The translations under genes were made by a program, and so were the position numbers. The notes below the pieces were generated by a model, which was not told the DNA's origin, ran no database searches, and saw nothing but the letters and a program-made list of their open reading frames with translations. A stretch of DNA of 64,000 nt, from NCBI RefSeq assembly GCF_030532965.1, contig NZ_JAUNKC010000001.1, positions 62,001 to 126,000 of the forward strand, given 5' to 3'. This document shows, piece by piece, positions 20,621 through 29,347 of the stretch. Origin of the DNA: Corynebacterium sp. GTDB taxonomy: Bacteria; Actinomycetota; Actinomycetes; Mycobacteriales; Mycobacteriaceae. Numbering within the stretch: position 1 is the stretch's first letter; each line of letters starts with the position of its first letter.

Positions 20621-20799
20621 TCACACCTTTCGTTGTTGTGCATCTGCGTTGAGCCCCTGGTCCACCACCAGAGTTGTACCCAACAGGTAGTCTAACCCAC
20701 GCGGTGATTTTTACAGTATCGACGACGAAACAAGCTGGCTTGATCTCGGCGATCGTTGCTGCTTACCGCGCGAAAAACAGTGACGCGTGTATGCTGTGT

Positions 20800-20810
20800 G
20801 CTTTTCGACG
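20800..20810 (+). repeat. Intergenic copy of the GCTTKTCGACG word
   Basis: GCTTTTCGACG followed by CCCACCCCACC, in the 277-bp gap between the glyA and coaA starts. The wider context GTGCTTTTCGACGCC matches other copies in the window. Confidence 0.6.
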
Positions 20811-20897
20811 CCCACCCCACCAAAACAGCAGATATACAGCTGCCGTATGCCCCACTGAACTTTGGTCAAGGTGGGTGTTCTTGGCACAATGGTGGAT

Positions 20898-21824
20898 ATG
20901 GCCCGCCCCAATGACTCCAGTCCCTACCTGGATTTCGACCGCTCCGCCTGGCGAAAACTCCGTAAGTCCTTTCCCCAGGTGCTCACCGAAGAGGACTTGG
21001 AAAAGCTCCGGGGCATTGGCGAAAACATTGATCTTGAAGAAGTCGCTGAGGTGTATTTGCCACTCAGCCGTCTCATCCACCTTCAGGTTCAGGCGCGCCA
21101 GGAATTAACCGCCGCCACCGAAACCTTCCTGGGCGAACGCGCCCAACACGTCCCGTTTGTCATCGGGGTGGCCGGGTCCGTGGCTGTCGGCAAATCCACC
21201 ACCGCCCGTCTGCTGCAGGTGCTGCTACAACGGTGGCCCAGCCATCCACACGTCGATCTGATTACTACCGACGGTTTTCTCTACCCGGCGGCGGAACTAA
21301 ACCGGCGTGGGATCATGAAGCGCAAAGGGTATCCCGAAAGCTACGATCAGCGGGCGTTGCTTCGGTTTGTCACCGACGTGAAATCCGGAAAACCGAACGT
21401 CAAAGCGCCTGTGTATTCCCACACCCTTTACGATCGGGTGCCGGGGGAATTTATCACCGTCAACCGCCCCGACATCCTCATTGTTGAGGGACTTAACGTG
21501 CTACAAACTGGCCCCACCCTGGTGGTTTCAGACTTATTCGATTTCTCCGTCTATGTCGACGCAAAAACAGAAGATATCGAACGCTGGTATATCGAACGCT
21601 TCCTACAGCTACGAACCACCGCGTTCCGCGCCCCCGACGCGCACTTTTCCCACTACGCGGAACTGCCAGACAACGCGGCGATCCATGAGGCCCGCGACAT
21701 CTGGCAAACCATTAACCTGCCCAATCTGGTGGAAAACATTCTACCCACGCGGGTGCGCGCTTCGCTTGTGCTGGCAAAGCGCGGCGACCATTCCATTCAC
21801 CGGGTTAGGATGCGCAAGATTTAG
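20898..21824 (+). CDS. coaA: Pantothenate kinase, type I
   Basis: Phosphorylates pantothenate, the first and controlling step of coenzyme A synthesis. The P-loop is [35 protein letters not shown] and VYSHTLYD are also type I (CoaA) signatures. The product is about 308 residues from the ATG at 20898 ([15 protein letters not shown]), matching the usual N-terminus; an ATG 9 bp upstream is possible. Near-identical organisation to the mycobacterial glyA-coaA pair. Confidence 0.95.
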   Translation: MARPNDSSPYLDFDRSAWRKLRKSFPQVLTEEDLEKLRGIGENIDLEEVAEVYLPLSRLIHLQVQARQELTAATETFLGERAQHVPFVIGVAGSVAVGKSTTARLLQVLLQRWPSHPHVDLITTDGFLYPAAELNRRGIMKRKGYPESYDQRALLRFVTDVKSGKPNVKAPVYSHTLYDRVPGEFITVNRPDILIVEGLNVLQTGPTLVVSDLFDFSVYVDAKTEDIERWYIERFLQLRTTAFRAPDAHFSHYAELPDNAAIHEARDIWQTINLPNLVENILPTRVRASLVLAKRGDHSIHRVRMRKI

Positions 21825-21842
21825 CCGTCTCATTCGGCACTT

Positions 21843-22352
21843 CTAGCGTCGCTTCACCCACTCGACTATTGGCGCCAACTGTGCGAAATCCATGGTTGTC
21901 GTGTCGATATTGTAGCTATCGACGATATTTTGCTCGCTTTGGTTCCGCTTCGGTTTAAATCGCAATGCGGTCACGATCGACGTCATGATCGCCTTGTGTT
22001 TCGCCTGCATGGTTGAGTAAATGAGATCACCGCTGAGATAAAACCGGGCGCACTCTTGTGGAACCAATTCTTGCAATTGGTCCTTTTCCCGCGCATCCTC
22101 AATGGGGGTCATGCCCACCGCCACCGCCGCCAGCGGGCGTGGTGTCGATGCATTTGCATGCAATTCCGAGACGCAAGTTGCCGCAGGAATTTTCGGGCCG
22201 TGCACGTAGCTTAAAACTATAACGGGGTGACCATCATCCGGCACCGGGGTGGAAATATCGTGTGCTTCAGCATCAAGCAGTTCGGCTAAGCGCTCGGCAT
22301 ATTGGCGGGTGGAAGAATATGCCGATTTATATCTGATGTAAACAGTGGCCAT
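21843..22352 (-). CDS. Flavodoxin-domain protein
   Basis: A 169-residue cytoplasmic protein whose start, TVYIRYKSAYSSTRQYAERLAELL, fits the phosphate-binding loop of a flavodoxin-like fold, followed by IVLSYVHGPKIPA and a region rich in short helices. It probably binds FMN and transfers electrons or acts as a protoporphyrinogen-oxidase-like flavodoxin, but the specific partner is unknown. It ends 19 bp from the convergent coaA stop and lies 33 bp downstream of the prenyl synthase gene, probably cotranscribed. Confidence 0.7.
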   Translation of the reverse strand: MATVYIRYKSAYSSTRQYAERLAELLDAEAHDISTPVPDDGHPVIVLSYVHGPKIPAATCVSELHANASTPRPLAAVAVGMTPIEDAREKDQLQELVPQECARFYLSGDLIYSTMQAKHKAIMTSIVTALRFKPKRNQSEQNIVDSYNIDTTTMDFAQLAPIVEWVKRR

Positions 22353-22385
22353 TTGTCTTTTCAGCCTTCCATAAACAAATACGCA

Positions 22386-23177
22386 TCATTTACCAAAACG
22401 TCTTGATCGCTTTGAATATTCCCGCAATGCGCGCAGGAAGTCGAGGCGTCGAAAAGCAGGCCAATATGTATCGGTAAACCAGATCTCCGAATAGGCCGCC
22501 TGCCACAGCAAAAAGCCTGATAGTCGCTGTTCCCCGGAGGTGCGAATCACCAAATCCGGATCCGGCTGGCCGGAAGTATACAAATGCGATGAGATGGATT
22601 CCACACTAATTTTATCCACCATCTCCTCGGCGCTGGTGCCGTTTGCCGCCTCCGTGGCGATCAATTCCCGCACCGCGTCGACGATCTCCTGCCGTCCCCC
22701 GTAGCCGACCGCAACGTTGACCGCCACCCCGGTGTTGGTAGCCGTCAGCTCCGCCGACGCAATCAACCGGTGCGCAACGTGTTCCGGCAGCAAGTCCAAG
22801 TGGCCAACCAAACGCACCCGACAATTGCTTTCCGGGGAGGAAAGCTCATCAACAACATCGCAGATGATGTCAAGAAGAAGCTGTAATTCGTCGTGCTCCC
22901 GGCCGAGGTTTTCCGTGGACAGAAGGTAAATCGTCACCAATTCCACATCGGTGTCAGCACACCACGACACCATTTCCCCGATCTTTTTCGCGCCCACCCG
23001 GTGCCCGTGGCTCACATCAATGAAACCAGCTTCCCTGGCCCATCGGCGATTGCCGTCGCACATGATCGCAACATGGCTGGGTTGTTTCGCCCCGGAGATT
23101 TCCCGCAATAATCGGCGTTCATAAAGGGGGTAGAGCAACGTTGGTATCACGACATTTGGCTTCTTCACAAACCGCAC
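22386..23177 (-). CDS. uppS: Cis-prenyl diphosphate synthase (short-chain Z-type)
   Basis: Adds isopentenyl units in Z configuration to an allylic diphosphate. Hallmarks are HVAIMCDGNRRWAREAGF with the catalytic Asp, LVTIYLLSTENL, and PDLVIRTSGEQRLSGFLLWQAAYSE. At 263 residues it fits the short-chain omega,E,Z-farnesyl diphosphate synthase class (Rv1086 type) that primes decaprenyl phosphate synthesis for the mycolyl-arabinogalactan wall. Assignment to this branch rests on neighbours (coaA, glyA, mca) shared with Rv1086; the sequence alone only proves a cis-prenyltransferase. The GTG start is followed by a second possible GTG 9 bp later. Confidence 0.9.
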   Translation of the reverse strand: MRFVKKPNVVIPTLLYPLYERRLLREISGAKQPSHVAIMCDGNRRWAREAGFIDVSHGHRVGAKKIGEMVSWCADTDVELVTIYLLSTENLGREHDELQLLLDIICDVVDELSSPESNCRVRLVGHLDLLPEHVAHRLIASAELTATNTGVAVNVAVGYGGRQEIVDAVRELIATEAANGTSAEEMVDKISVESISSHLYTSGQPDPDLVIRTSGEQRLSGFLLWQAAYSEIWFTDTYWPAFRRLDFLRALREYSKRSRRFGK

Positions 23178-23218
23178 TCTCCTCTACTAATGACCGAATT
23201 TTCAAACCCAAAAAAGCG

Positions 23219-23524
23219 TTAGAACCAGCTCTTCTTCCGCTGATCCAAAACCCCGGCCTCCGCCATTGCGGCATCCAGCTTTTCCTGATCGAAAGGGTCA
23301 ATCCCGTGTGCCTCAGCAAACAGCCGACGCCGGTTCATGCGGCTATAGCGGCGGTGAAACGCCCAGCCGATAAACAGAACCGCGACCACAAGCGCGATCA
23401 ACACAAACCAACCCACCGGAGAAGCCTTGCCAAATTCACTGCCCACCGGGCCGGGCCCCTGCTGAGCCAGCAAAACTACCGTCTGCGCAGCTGTCGCCGC
23501 GTGTGCCAGTGATGAAACAATCAC
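23219..23524 (-). CDS. Small single-span membrane protein
   Basis: A 101-residue protein with a weakly hydrophobic N-terminus (possible signal-like segment), one clear membrane helix (GWFVLIALVVAVLFIGWAF, about 38-56), then a basic cytoplasmic tail with RRYSRMNRRRLFAEAHGIDPFDQEKLDAAM. It corresponds in position to the small gene between the prenyl synthase and mca in mycobacteria. The GTG start is supported by GGAGG 6 bases upstream. Function unknown. Confidence 0.8.
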   Translation of the reverse strand: MIVSSLAHAATAAQTVVLLAQQGPGPVGSEFGKASPVGWFVLIALVVAVLFIGWAFHRRYSRMNRRRLFAEAHGIDPFDQEKLDAAMAEAGVLDQRKKSWF

Positions 23525-23731
23525 CTTGATCCTCCAAAAGTTGATTCACGAAGCGGCACTGATTCGCGCCGGTGCCGTTTATCAGTGTAGTCCGCCGCCC
23601 TCACCGACAGTTAACCCCTGTGACTAACGTCTGTGTCGAAAGCCGCGCACGCACCATCCATAGTGTTTGTCGGAAATCCAACCCACACCGCTACACCATA
23701 CAACCGACAGGGATTGTAGAAACCTATGCGG

Positions 23732-24595
23732 TCATTCCAATCCAGCCAGCAAACTATCCTCCGGCAAGGAGGTACGCACCCGGGTCTTGGCCAATTCGAA
23801 TTCCTCCGTGGGCCACAACCGCTGTTGAACCTCAATCGGGGTGCCGAAAAAAGTACCAGCCGGATCAATCTGGGTAGCGTGCGCCCGCAAGGCGTCGTCG
23901 CGTTGCGGGAAATACTCGGAGCACTCCACCTGGGTGGTGACCCGCAACATGATGTCACCCTTATGGGCTTTCCACCGATCCAGGATCTCCGTGTAGGGGC
24001 TGGGCTTGCCTGCGTCGACAAGCAAATTGTGGAAAAGCTCCAACCGCTGCCGGATAAAACCATGCGAATAATACAGCTTCTTCGGCTCCCACGCTTCGCC
24101 AAGATCCGGACGATAATCCGGGTCGCCGGCGTCGTCCCAGGCACGCATGGACACTTCGTGGACCTTAAGATGATCCGGGTGCGGATAACCACCGTTTTCG
24201 TCGTAGGTGATAATCACATGCGGTTGGAACTCCCGGATGGTTTCCACCACCTTCGCGGTCACCTCCTCCGTGTCCGCCAACGCAAAACTACCCTCCGGCA
24301 ACGGCGGCAGCGGGTCGCCCTCCGGCAAACCGGAATCAACGTAACCCAACCACTTGTGCTCCACCCCCAAGGCAGCGACTGCGTTGGCCATCTCCTGCTC
24401 ACGAACAGCTTTGATGTTTTCCAAAACACCAGGCTTATCCATCGCTGGGTTGAGAATGTCGCCCCGTTCGCCCCCGGTGCAGGTTAACACCATGACGCGA
24501 TGTCCCTCAGCGACATAGCGAGCCATGGTGGCTGCGCCTTTGCTCGATTCATCGTCGGGGTGGGCGTGAATAGCAAGAATGCGCAAACCGCTCAC
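23732..24595 (-). CDS. mca: Mycothiol S-conjugate amidase
   Basis: Zinc amidase that cleaves mycothiol S-conjugates to a mercapturic acid and GlcN-inositol, detoxifying electrophiles and drugs. PIG-L/LmbE fold: zinc ligands in HAHPDDESSKG (His12, Asp15) and in PHPDHLKVHE near residue 143. Length 287 and segments TGGERGDILNPAMDKP and LGYVDSGLPEG match Mca rather than the related MshB deacetylase. It marks the organism as a mycothiol-producing actinobacterium. GTG start with AAGGAA 8 bases upstream. Confidence 0.95.
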   Translation of the reverse strand: MSGLRILAIHAHPDDESSKGAATMARYVAEGHRVMVLTCTGGERGDILNPAMDKPGVLENIKAVREQEMANAVAALGVEHKWLGYVDSGLPEGDPLPPLPEGSFALADTEEVTAKVVETIREFQPHVIITYDENGGYPHPDHLKVHEVSMRAWDDAGDPDYRPDLGEAWEPKKLYYSHGFIRQRLELFHNLLVDAGKPSPYTEILDRWKAHKGDIMLRVTTQVECSEYFPQRDDALRAHATQIDPAGTFFGTPIEVQQRLWPTEEFELAKTRVRTSLPEDSLLAGLE

Positions 24596-24835
24596 GGATC
24601 TCGTTCCTTCTTTCTCATAAAAATGTGCAACTGCCCGCCCAGGCGTACCGAATCAGCGGCAGTCTCCACCTAAAAACTTCCCTTAACTGTACTGCCTTAA
24701 TAACCTCAGATAGTAACTGAGAAATATTAGGTAAGATAAGCATGGTTAATTGCCCATAACGTCAGCCACTGCGGCTTTAAGTTTCACCACATTGTCGACG
24801 CTTAAAGCCCAACACAAGGAGTTTTGACATACGCC

Positions 24836-25261
24836 ATGTCCAATCGTTCGAGGTATCACGCAACGCCACAACAGTCGGGCACCGGCTGGACCGGCAAACT
24901 CGTGGCTATTTTCACGCTCGTTTTAGTCGCCTCATTCGGGGTAGCTTTCGCTAAATACCTGCGCACGGTAGAAAACCAGTCGACCAATATTTCCTTTGCC
25001 AGTTCCGAGCGCATCGACGACTCCACGTTGCGGGTGTGGGCTGACATCAGCCGCAAGGACGTTTCCGTGCCCGCCTATTGCATCGTCACCGCACTCAATT
25101 ACGATATGGCCGAGGTGGGGCGTCGTGAAGTGTATATCGCGCCGGGCGGCCCGACGCAGCAACGTATTGAGACGGATATCCCAACCCGTGAATTGGCCGT
25201 CGCCGGTGGCGCGTATGGGTGCAGCGAGGATATTCCGTTCTATTTGGATACCAGCGGCTAA
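24836..25261 (+). CDS. DUF4307 family membrane protein
   Basis: About 141 residues with one membrane helix near the N-terminus (LVAIFTLVLVASFGVAFAKYL) and an extracytoplasmic beta-rich domain (LRVWADISRKDVSVPAYCIVTALNYDMAEVGRREV...ELAVAGGAYGCSEDIPFY). It fits the actinobacterial DUF4307 family found between mca and greA. Function unknown. AAGGAG lies 14 bases before the ATG, and a TTG 12 bp upstream is an alternative start. Confidence 0.85.
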   Translation: MSNRSRYHATPQQSGTGWTGKLVAIFTLVLVASFGVAFAKYLRTVENQSTNISFASSERIDDSTLRVWADISRKDVSVPAYCIVTALNYDMAEVGRREVYIAPGGPTQQRIETDIPTRELAVAGGAYGCSEDIPFYLDTSG

Positions 25262-25316
25262 GCAACAATAGTGATTGTATGTGGTAAGATTCCACGTCAA
25301 TACACGAATTTTTATG

Positions 25317-25360
25317 ACCCCTGCATTACAACATTGGTTGTTTTACTGTCAGGGGTTTTC
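25317..25360 (+). terminator. Hairpin between DUF4307 and greA
   Basis: ACCCCTG/CAGGGGT with a 26-base loop then TTTTC, 56 bp after the DUF4307 stop. Confidence 0.65.
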
Positions 25361-25403
25361 AAAATGACTATCGCAGAAGTGAAGAAAAGGTACGAAACCC
25401 ATC

Positions 25404-25925
25404 ATGGCTGAGAACCAAAAGCAGTACATCACCCCGGAAGCCAAAGCAAAGCTGGAAGAAGAGCTCAACGCCCTGATCGCGCACCGCCCAGTCATCGCGG
25501 CGGAAATCAACGAGCGCCGCGAAGAAGGCGACCTTAAGGAAAACGCTGGCTACGATGCCGCCCGCGACATGCAGGACCGCGAAGAAGCCCGCATTAAGCA
25601 AATTTCCGAGATTCTCGCTAATTCCACCACCGAACGCACCGGCATCGTGGAAGGTGTCGCATACGTCGGTTCGGTGGTGCACGTGTACTACAACGGCGAC
25701 GAGTCCGATAAAGAAACCTTCCTCATCGGTACCCGCGCCGCAGCCTCCGATAACAAGGATCTGGAAACCTACTCTGAGCAGTCCCCGCTCGGCGCAGCTA
25801 TCCTCGGCGCACACGAGGGCGACACCCGGGAATACACCGCCCCTAGCGGCAAGGTGATCACCGTGACGATCGTTTCTGCTGAGCCTTATGATTCCCTCAA
25901 GGCCGCTACCTTGCGCAATAGCTAA
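25404..25925 (+). CDS. greA: Transcription elongation factor GreA
   Basis: Rescues backtracked RNA polymerase by stimulating cleavage of the nascent RNA through the secondary channel. Residues 1-80 form the coiled coil with the acidic tip sequence REEGDLKENAGYDAARDMQ; the C-terminal FKBP-like domain holds SPLGAAILGAHEGDTREYTAPSGK. Length 173 is as in other actinobacteria. Confidence 0.97.
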   Translation: MAENQKQYITPEAKAKLEEELNALIAHRPVIAAEINERREEGDLKENAGYDAARDMQDREEARIKQISEILANSTTERTGIVEGVAYVGSVVHVYYNGDESDKETFLIGTRAAASDNKDLETYSEQSPLGAAILGAHEGDTREYTAPSGKVITVTIVSAEPYDSLKAATLRNS

Positions 25926-25959
25926 CCGTACTTAATTCTTCTCAAGGATTTTTACTCCG

Positions 25960-26484
25960 GTGACTCCTTCACTTAGTGGGTCATCGCTTCGGCGACATGC
26001 AGCTGGCGCGATGACCCTTTTTCTTTCCGCGATGCTAGTAACAGGCTGCACACCGCCCAGCCATCAAGATTCCGCCAAGAAGGTGGACACCGCCACTGAA
26101 TCTCCTACAAGGCCCGATTCCTATCTCACGAATTTGGCAGAAACCGCGGCAGCCAGCACCCCACCCACGAAAAACGAGCCGGGGGTGATCGACTGCATCG
26201 GGCCGGCACAGGTGAAACCGTCGGCGTTGCATATCACATGCCTTGACAACGCCGACTTCGTTACTCATTTGGTCTGGGAGAAGTGGGATAAAAAAGAGGC
26301 GGCGGCCTCTGGCCTTCGGGTGAGCCAGACCACGAAGAAGAAAAAGAACGTCACCACGTACAGCGCCGTGAAGATAACCCTCACAGATCCGGCAGAAACC
26401 CCAAGCGGTGTTGTTTTCACCACGATCGAAGTCGATGACGAGCCTATAACCGGTGTACCGGATTTGGCTCCACCGAAGTCCTAA
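25960..26484 (+). CDS. Predicted lipoprotein of unknown function
   Basis: A 174-residue protein with an Arg-containing leader, hydrophobic core (AAGAMTLFLSAML) and lipobox LVTGC at about residues 26-30. The mature region has a linker rich in Ser/Thr/Pro, a Cys pair candidate (VIDCIGPAQVKPSALHITCLDN) and a Lys-rich loop (TKKKKNVTTYSAVKITLTDP). The pattern ...DC-GP...P..I.C.D resembles small actinobacterial lipoproteins seen elsewhere, but I recognise no family. GTG start. Confidence 0.75.
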   Translation: MTPSLSGSSLRRHAAGAMTLFLSAMLVTGCTPPSHQDSAKKVDTATESPTRPDSYLTNLAETAAASTPPTKNEPGVIDCIGPAQVKPSALHITCLDNADFVTHLVWEKWDKKEAAASGLRVSQTTKKKKNVTTYSAVKITLTDPAETPSGVVFTTIEVDDEPITGVPDLAPPKS

Positions 26485-26512
26485 TCCGATCAAATACCCA
26501 TTCCGGTAACAC

Positions 26513-26559
26513 AACCGGCCCGCCACCTGTGTAGATACACAACGGTGGCGGGCCGGTTT
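26513..26559. terminator. Strong bidirectional hairpin
   Basis: Perfect 15-bp stem AACCGGCCCGCCACC/GGTGGCGGGCCGGTT with T/A-rich flanks between the convergent lipoprotein and YccA-like genes. Confidence 0.93.
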
Positions 26560-26562
26560 AAA

Positions 26563-26594
26563 AATTGCGGTGATAATCGATGATCACCGCAATT
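26563..26594 (-). terminator. Second hairpin next to the YccA-like gene
   Basis: Perfect 12-bp stem AATTGCGGTGAT/ATCACCGCAATT with an 8-base loop followed on the minus strand by TTTT, immediately after the YccA-like gene stop. Confidence 0.85.
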
Positions 26595-26602
26595 ACAATG
26601 CC

Positions 26603-27415
26603 TTAGCGCTGCTGGAAGTAGCTGAGCAGGCGGAGGATCTCGGTGTAGAGCCACACCAGGGTGACAGCCAAACCAAGAGCGACGCCCCAGGAGTACTTCG
26701 CAGGAGCACCCTCGCGGATGAGACGATCTGCGATGTCGAAGTCCTGCAGGAAGCTCAACGCAGCCAGGACGATGCAGACGAGGGAGAAGATGATTGCGAT
26801 CGGGCCGCCGTCACGCAGTGGTGCGCCGAAGCCGAGGAAGTACATCAGCATATTGCCCAGTGCCAGAACCAGCACACCGATGATCGCGCCGGTCAGGATA
26901 CGAGTGAACCGTGGGGTTACCCGAATTGCACCCGACTTGTACACGAACAGCATGCCGATGAACACACCGATGGTGCCCAGGATGGCCTGGCCGATCAGGT
27001 TGCCAGCGTTCTGGTTGCCCACCAGGAAGCCGGAGAGGATGAGGGAGATGCCACCCACGAAGAGACCTTCAAATGCGGCGTAAGCCAGGGTAACCGCCTT
27101 GGAGCCGTATTTCTTACCGAAGGTGGAGACCAACACCATGATGAGGCCGCCGATGGCGCCCACAGCGGTGAGAATCAACGCCAGTTGGGGGTTAAAGAAG
27201 GCTGCGATGCCGAAGTTAACGAGCGCGCCGACGATGATGACACCGAGTGTGATTCCGGTACTGGTGACCACATCATCCACGGTCATTGGGCGCTCGGACT
27301 GAACCGGCGCGGTGTAAGCGCCGTAAGGGTCCTGGGCGTTGTTGTAGCCACCGTAGTAGTTTGCGGCTGCCTTTGCCCCAGAAAGTGAATTCAAAACCGG
27401 ATTGCTGCTACGCAT
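26603..27415 (-). CDS. Bax inhibitor-1/YccA family membrane protein
   Basis: A 270-residue protein with a cytoplasmic N-terminus (SSNPVLNSLSGAKAAANYYGGYNNAQDPYG) and seven hydrophobic helices from about residue 50 on. The segment AYAAFEGLFVGGISLILSG and a late acidic helix (SFLQDFDIADRLIREGAP) match the BI-1-like/YccA family, thought to be pH-sensitive calcium-leak channels. The role in corynebacteria is not established. Short GAAAGGA site about 13 bases before the ATG. Confidence 0.9.
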   Translation of the reverse strand: MRSSNPVLNSLSGAKAAANYYGGYNNAQDPYGAYTAPVQSERPMTVDDVVTSTGITLGVIIVGALVNFGIAAFFNPQLALILTAVGAIGGLIMVLVSTFGKKYGSKAVTLAYAAFEGLFVGGISLILSGFLVGNQNAGNLIGQAILGTIGVFIGMLFVYKSGAIRVTPRFTRILTGAIIGVLVLALGNMLMYFLGFGAPLRDGGPIAIIFSLVCIVLAALSFLQDFDIADRLIREGAPAKYSWGVALGLAVTLVWLYTEILRLLSYFQQR

Positions 27416-27570
27416 GGTTTCAGGTCACTGTCCTTTCACGTAAAGATTAATGGTGCTCGTGAATTTCATGAGCACTTAAGTGTACATACTGAATAACGTT
27501 GACGAATTTACTTTAGTTCCCCGGTGAATATTGAACAATTGCAGGTTGATACGATTTTGTAATCAAATGC

Positions 27571-28599
27571 TTATACAGTTGGGATTAATACGTCTTCCGC
27601 GGCGCGCCGCGCCTGTTGGCTCAGCGGCATGAACGCGGCTTCCGGTACTGTACACATTCCGGTCATCAGCACCCGGTCGATGGTGGCGTTGGCCTCATTG
27701 AAATCGACGGGGACCGGCAAGGCAATGGCACCCGCAGCTATATCAAGCCGGGTATTGGTTCCCGCCGGGATAGTGACCGTTTCGCCACCGGCTAAGAATC
27801 GACAATAGCCGGGTGTGGTTACCGTGGCCGCACCCTGGTAAATCCACAGCACCAAGTCGTCTTCGGCGCGGGCGAACGTGGTAAGCACTGGCGGCTCCGG
27901 CGCTATTCCGGCTGCCCCCATGCCGATTGTTCCGGCCGTAAACGCCGCAGGGGTTGCTCCCGTGTGGCGTTTAAAGGCCCGGGTAAGGCTACTGGTCGCA
28001 TCGAAACCGACCATGGAAGCCACGTTAGTGATGGTGAAATTGTGGCTGAGCAGCTCGGCGGCGACCGCCACTCGGTGCGCGGCCCGCCACTCACTGAAAC
28101 TGAAATCGGTGGTGGCCTGGAATTGCCGTTGCAGGGTGCGCGTGCTGACGTGTTGCTCGTTGGCAAAATCTTGGAGCGATCGTTGATCGGCCGGGTTGGC
28201 ATGCAATTGTTTCGCCACCGCCCGTGCTTGTGCCGCTACTGGCAATTTTGGTGATTGCAGTCGGTGAATATTGAAGAGTTTTTCAATGTCTTCGCTCAGC
28301 ACCAACTCCCCCAGCAAGCTGCGGGAATATTCGGCGATCATGCGGGCGGACCAGTCCGACCCAAGGTGGATGCGCCGGGTTCCCCCTTCAAGCGATAACT
28401 CCGGGAAGCGAATGGGGATCACGATGCCGGTGGCTTGGGACACGCCAGCGACCCCCGTGGTTGGTGTGACGAACGCCCCGTGCGGCGCGACAATGAGGTC
28501 GCCTGCCAGCACTGACATGACTTTATCGGGCGCGTTGATGGTCGCGGTACCGCTGTGGCACCACAGCAACACTGGTGACATTGAGGGGGCAGTTTCCAT
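27571..28599 (-). CDS. ripA: AraC-family regulator, RipA-like iron-limitation repressor
   Basis: A 342-residue regulator with the AraC helix-turn-helix pair in the middle (about 140-218: LQDFANEQHVSTRTLQRQFQ and VASMVGFDATSSLTRAFKRHTG). The N-terminal arm (VLLWCHSGTATINAPD...LAGDLIVAPHGA) and the C-terminal part (LVLWIYQGAATVTTPG...LAGGETVTIPAG) are similar, suggesting a duplicated cupin-like domain flanking the HTH. Size, position near eno and ppx, and a DtxR-like box in front all fit C. glutamicum RipA, which represses iron-rich enzymes (aconitase, succinate dehydrogenase and others) when iron is scarce. Symbol by inference. GGAAGG lies 7 bases before the ATG. Confidence 0.83.
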   Translation of the reverse strand: METAPSMSPVLLWCHSGTATINAPDKVMSVLAGDLIVAPHGAFVTPTTGVAGVSQATGIVIPIRFPELSLEGGTRRIHLGSDWSARMIAEYSRSLLGELVLSEDIEKLFNIHRLQSPKLPVAAQARAVAKQLHANPADQRSLQDFANEQHVSTRTLQRQFQATTDFSFSEWRAAHRVAVAAELLSHNFTITNVASMVGFDATSSLTRAFKRHTGATPAAFTAGTIGMGAAGIAPEPPVLTTFARAEDDLVLWIYQGAATVTTPGYCRFLAGGETVTIPAGTNTRLDIAAGAIALPVPVDFNEANATIDRVLMTGMCTVPEAAFMPLSQQARRAAEDVLIPTV

Positions 28600-28639
28600 T
28601 CTTCAACCTTCCACGACGCCTACTCAATTCAGATCGCGT

Positions 28640-28658
28640 TTAGCATACCCTAACCTAA
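28640..28658. promoter_or_regulatory. DtxR-like iron box upstream of ripA-like gene
   Basis: TTAGCATACCCTAACCTAA matches the DtxR consensus TTAGGTTAGSCTAACCTAA at 16 of 19 positions, with an intact right half. It lies 41 bp upstream of the ripA-like start. Iron-loaded DtxR would repress the gene. Confidence 0.75.
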
Positions 28659-28697
28659 TAGGTTTGGAAATAGATAGCGGCAAATTTATGCATGAGC

Positions 28698-28747
28698 AAA
28701 CCCCCTAACCGCTGTGTTCTACTCTATGTCTGCAGGCTAGGGGGTTT
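28698..28747 (-). terminator. Hairpin downstream of the small orphan gene
   Basis: Perfect 10-bp stem AAACCCCCTA/TAGGGGGTTT with a 30-base loop. It lies 103 bp beyond the stop of the small minus-strand gene at 28850-29059. Confidence 0.7.
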
Positions 28748-28849
28748 GGTCGGCAAATGGAAAATCATGAAGCTCTCGCTTAATTAGTTCACGTAAGTCC
28801 CTATATCTATCTCCTTCTATCAAAGACGGTTGGTTGTAACGGACGGTTC

Positions 28850-29059
28850 TCAACGGTGCCGCACTCGCGTGATATGCTGCGGCGTCGTTCGCGTTAAGCT
28901 TCGTAGCGTCCTCACCCCCGTCCCGATCTCGGAGCCTTTCCGCTCTTTCACGTAGTACGAAGAACGATTGTCATAAGGATTCATGTCAGAAATGTAGTAG
29001 ACATCGGCTGCGGAAAGGTCTCGTTCATTGAAGATTGCGGTTGCGGTCACTGCGTGCAT
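28850..29059 (-). CDS. Small hypothetical protein
   Basis: 69 codons with no family recognised. Support for being real: AAAGGAG is placed 6 bases before the ATG, and a strong hairpin lies downstream. The first half is polar with several Tyr and Asp residues (VYYISDMNPYDNRSSYYVKERKG); the last 25 residues are basic (RTLRSLTRTTPQHITRVRHR). It borders the immunity-like genes to its right, from which it is separated by 288 bp without a recognisable gene. Confidence 0.45.
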   Translation of the reverse strand: MHAVTATAIFNERDLSAADVYYISDMNPYDNRSSYYVKERKGSEIGTGVRTLRSLTRTTPQHITRVRHR

Positions 29060-29347
29060 AGTGCGCTCCTTTGAGGGTATCGATTAGTTTTTGTCTGTTA
29101 TGTTCTTGTGTTCTGGCTGTAGCTTTAGCTCTGTAGCTCTAGCTGTGTTTCGTATCAACCGGAACTAATTACATAATGTAAAGACCCATTCTGGACACGA
29201 CGTCCCCTCACGCTGGCAAGTCGCTGTGAATTGGCAGTATTTTTCATGTACATCGATATTTGCCAGGTCACAGCAACTTTTCCACCACGGAAAAATTTTG
29301 GCCATCGCCACCACCAGCACCCCCAGTACCAGCTTTCGGGCGTGGAT

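Noticed and set aside
24699..24720. Possible DtxR box TTAGGTAAG upstream of DUF4307
   Set aside because: Only the left half matches; about 11 of 19 positions overall.
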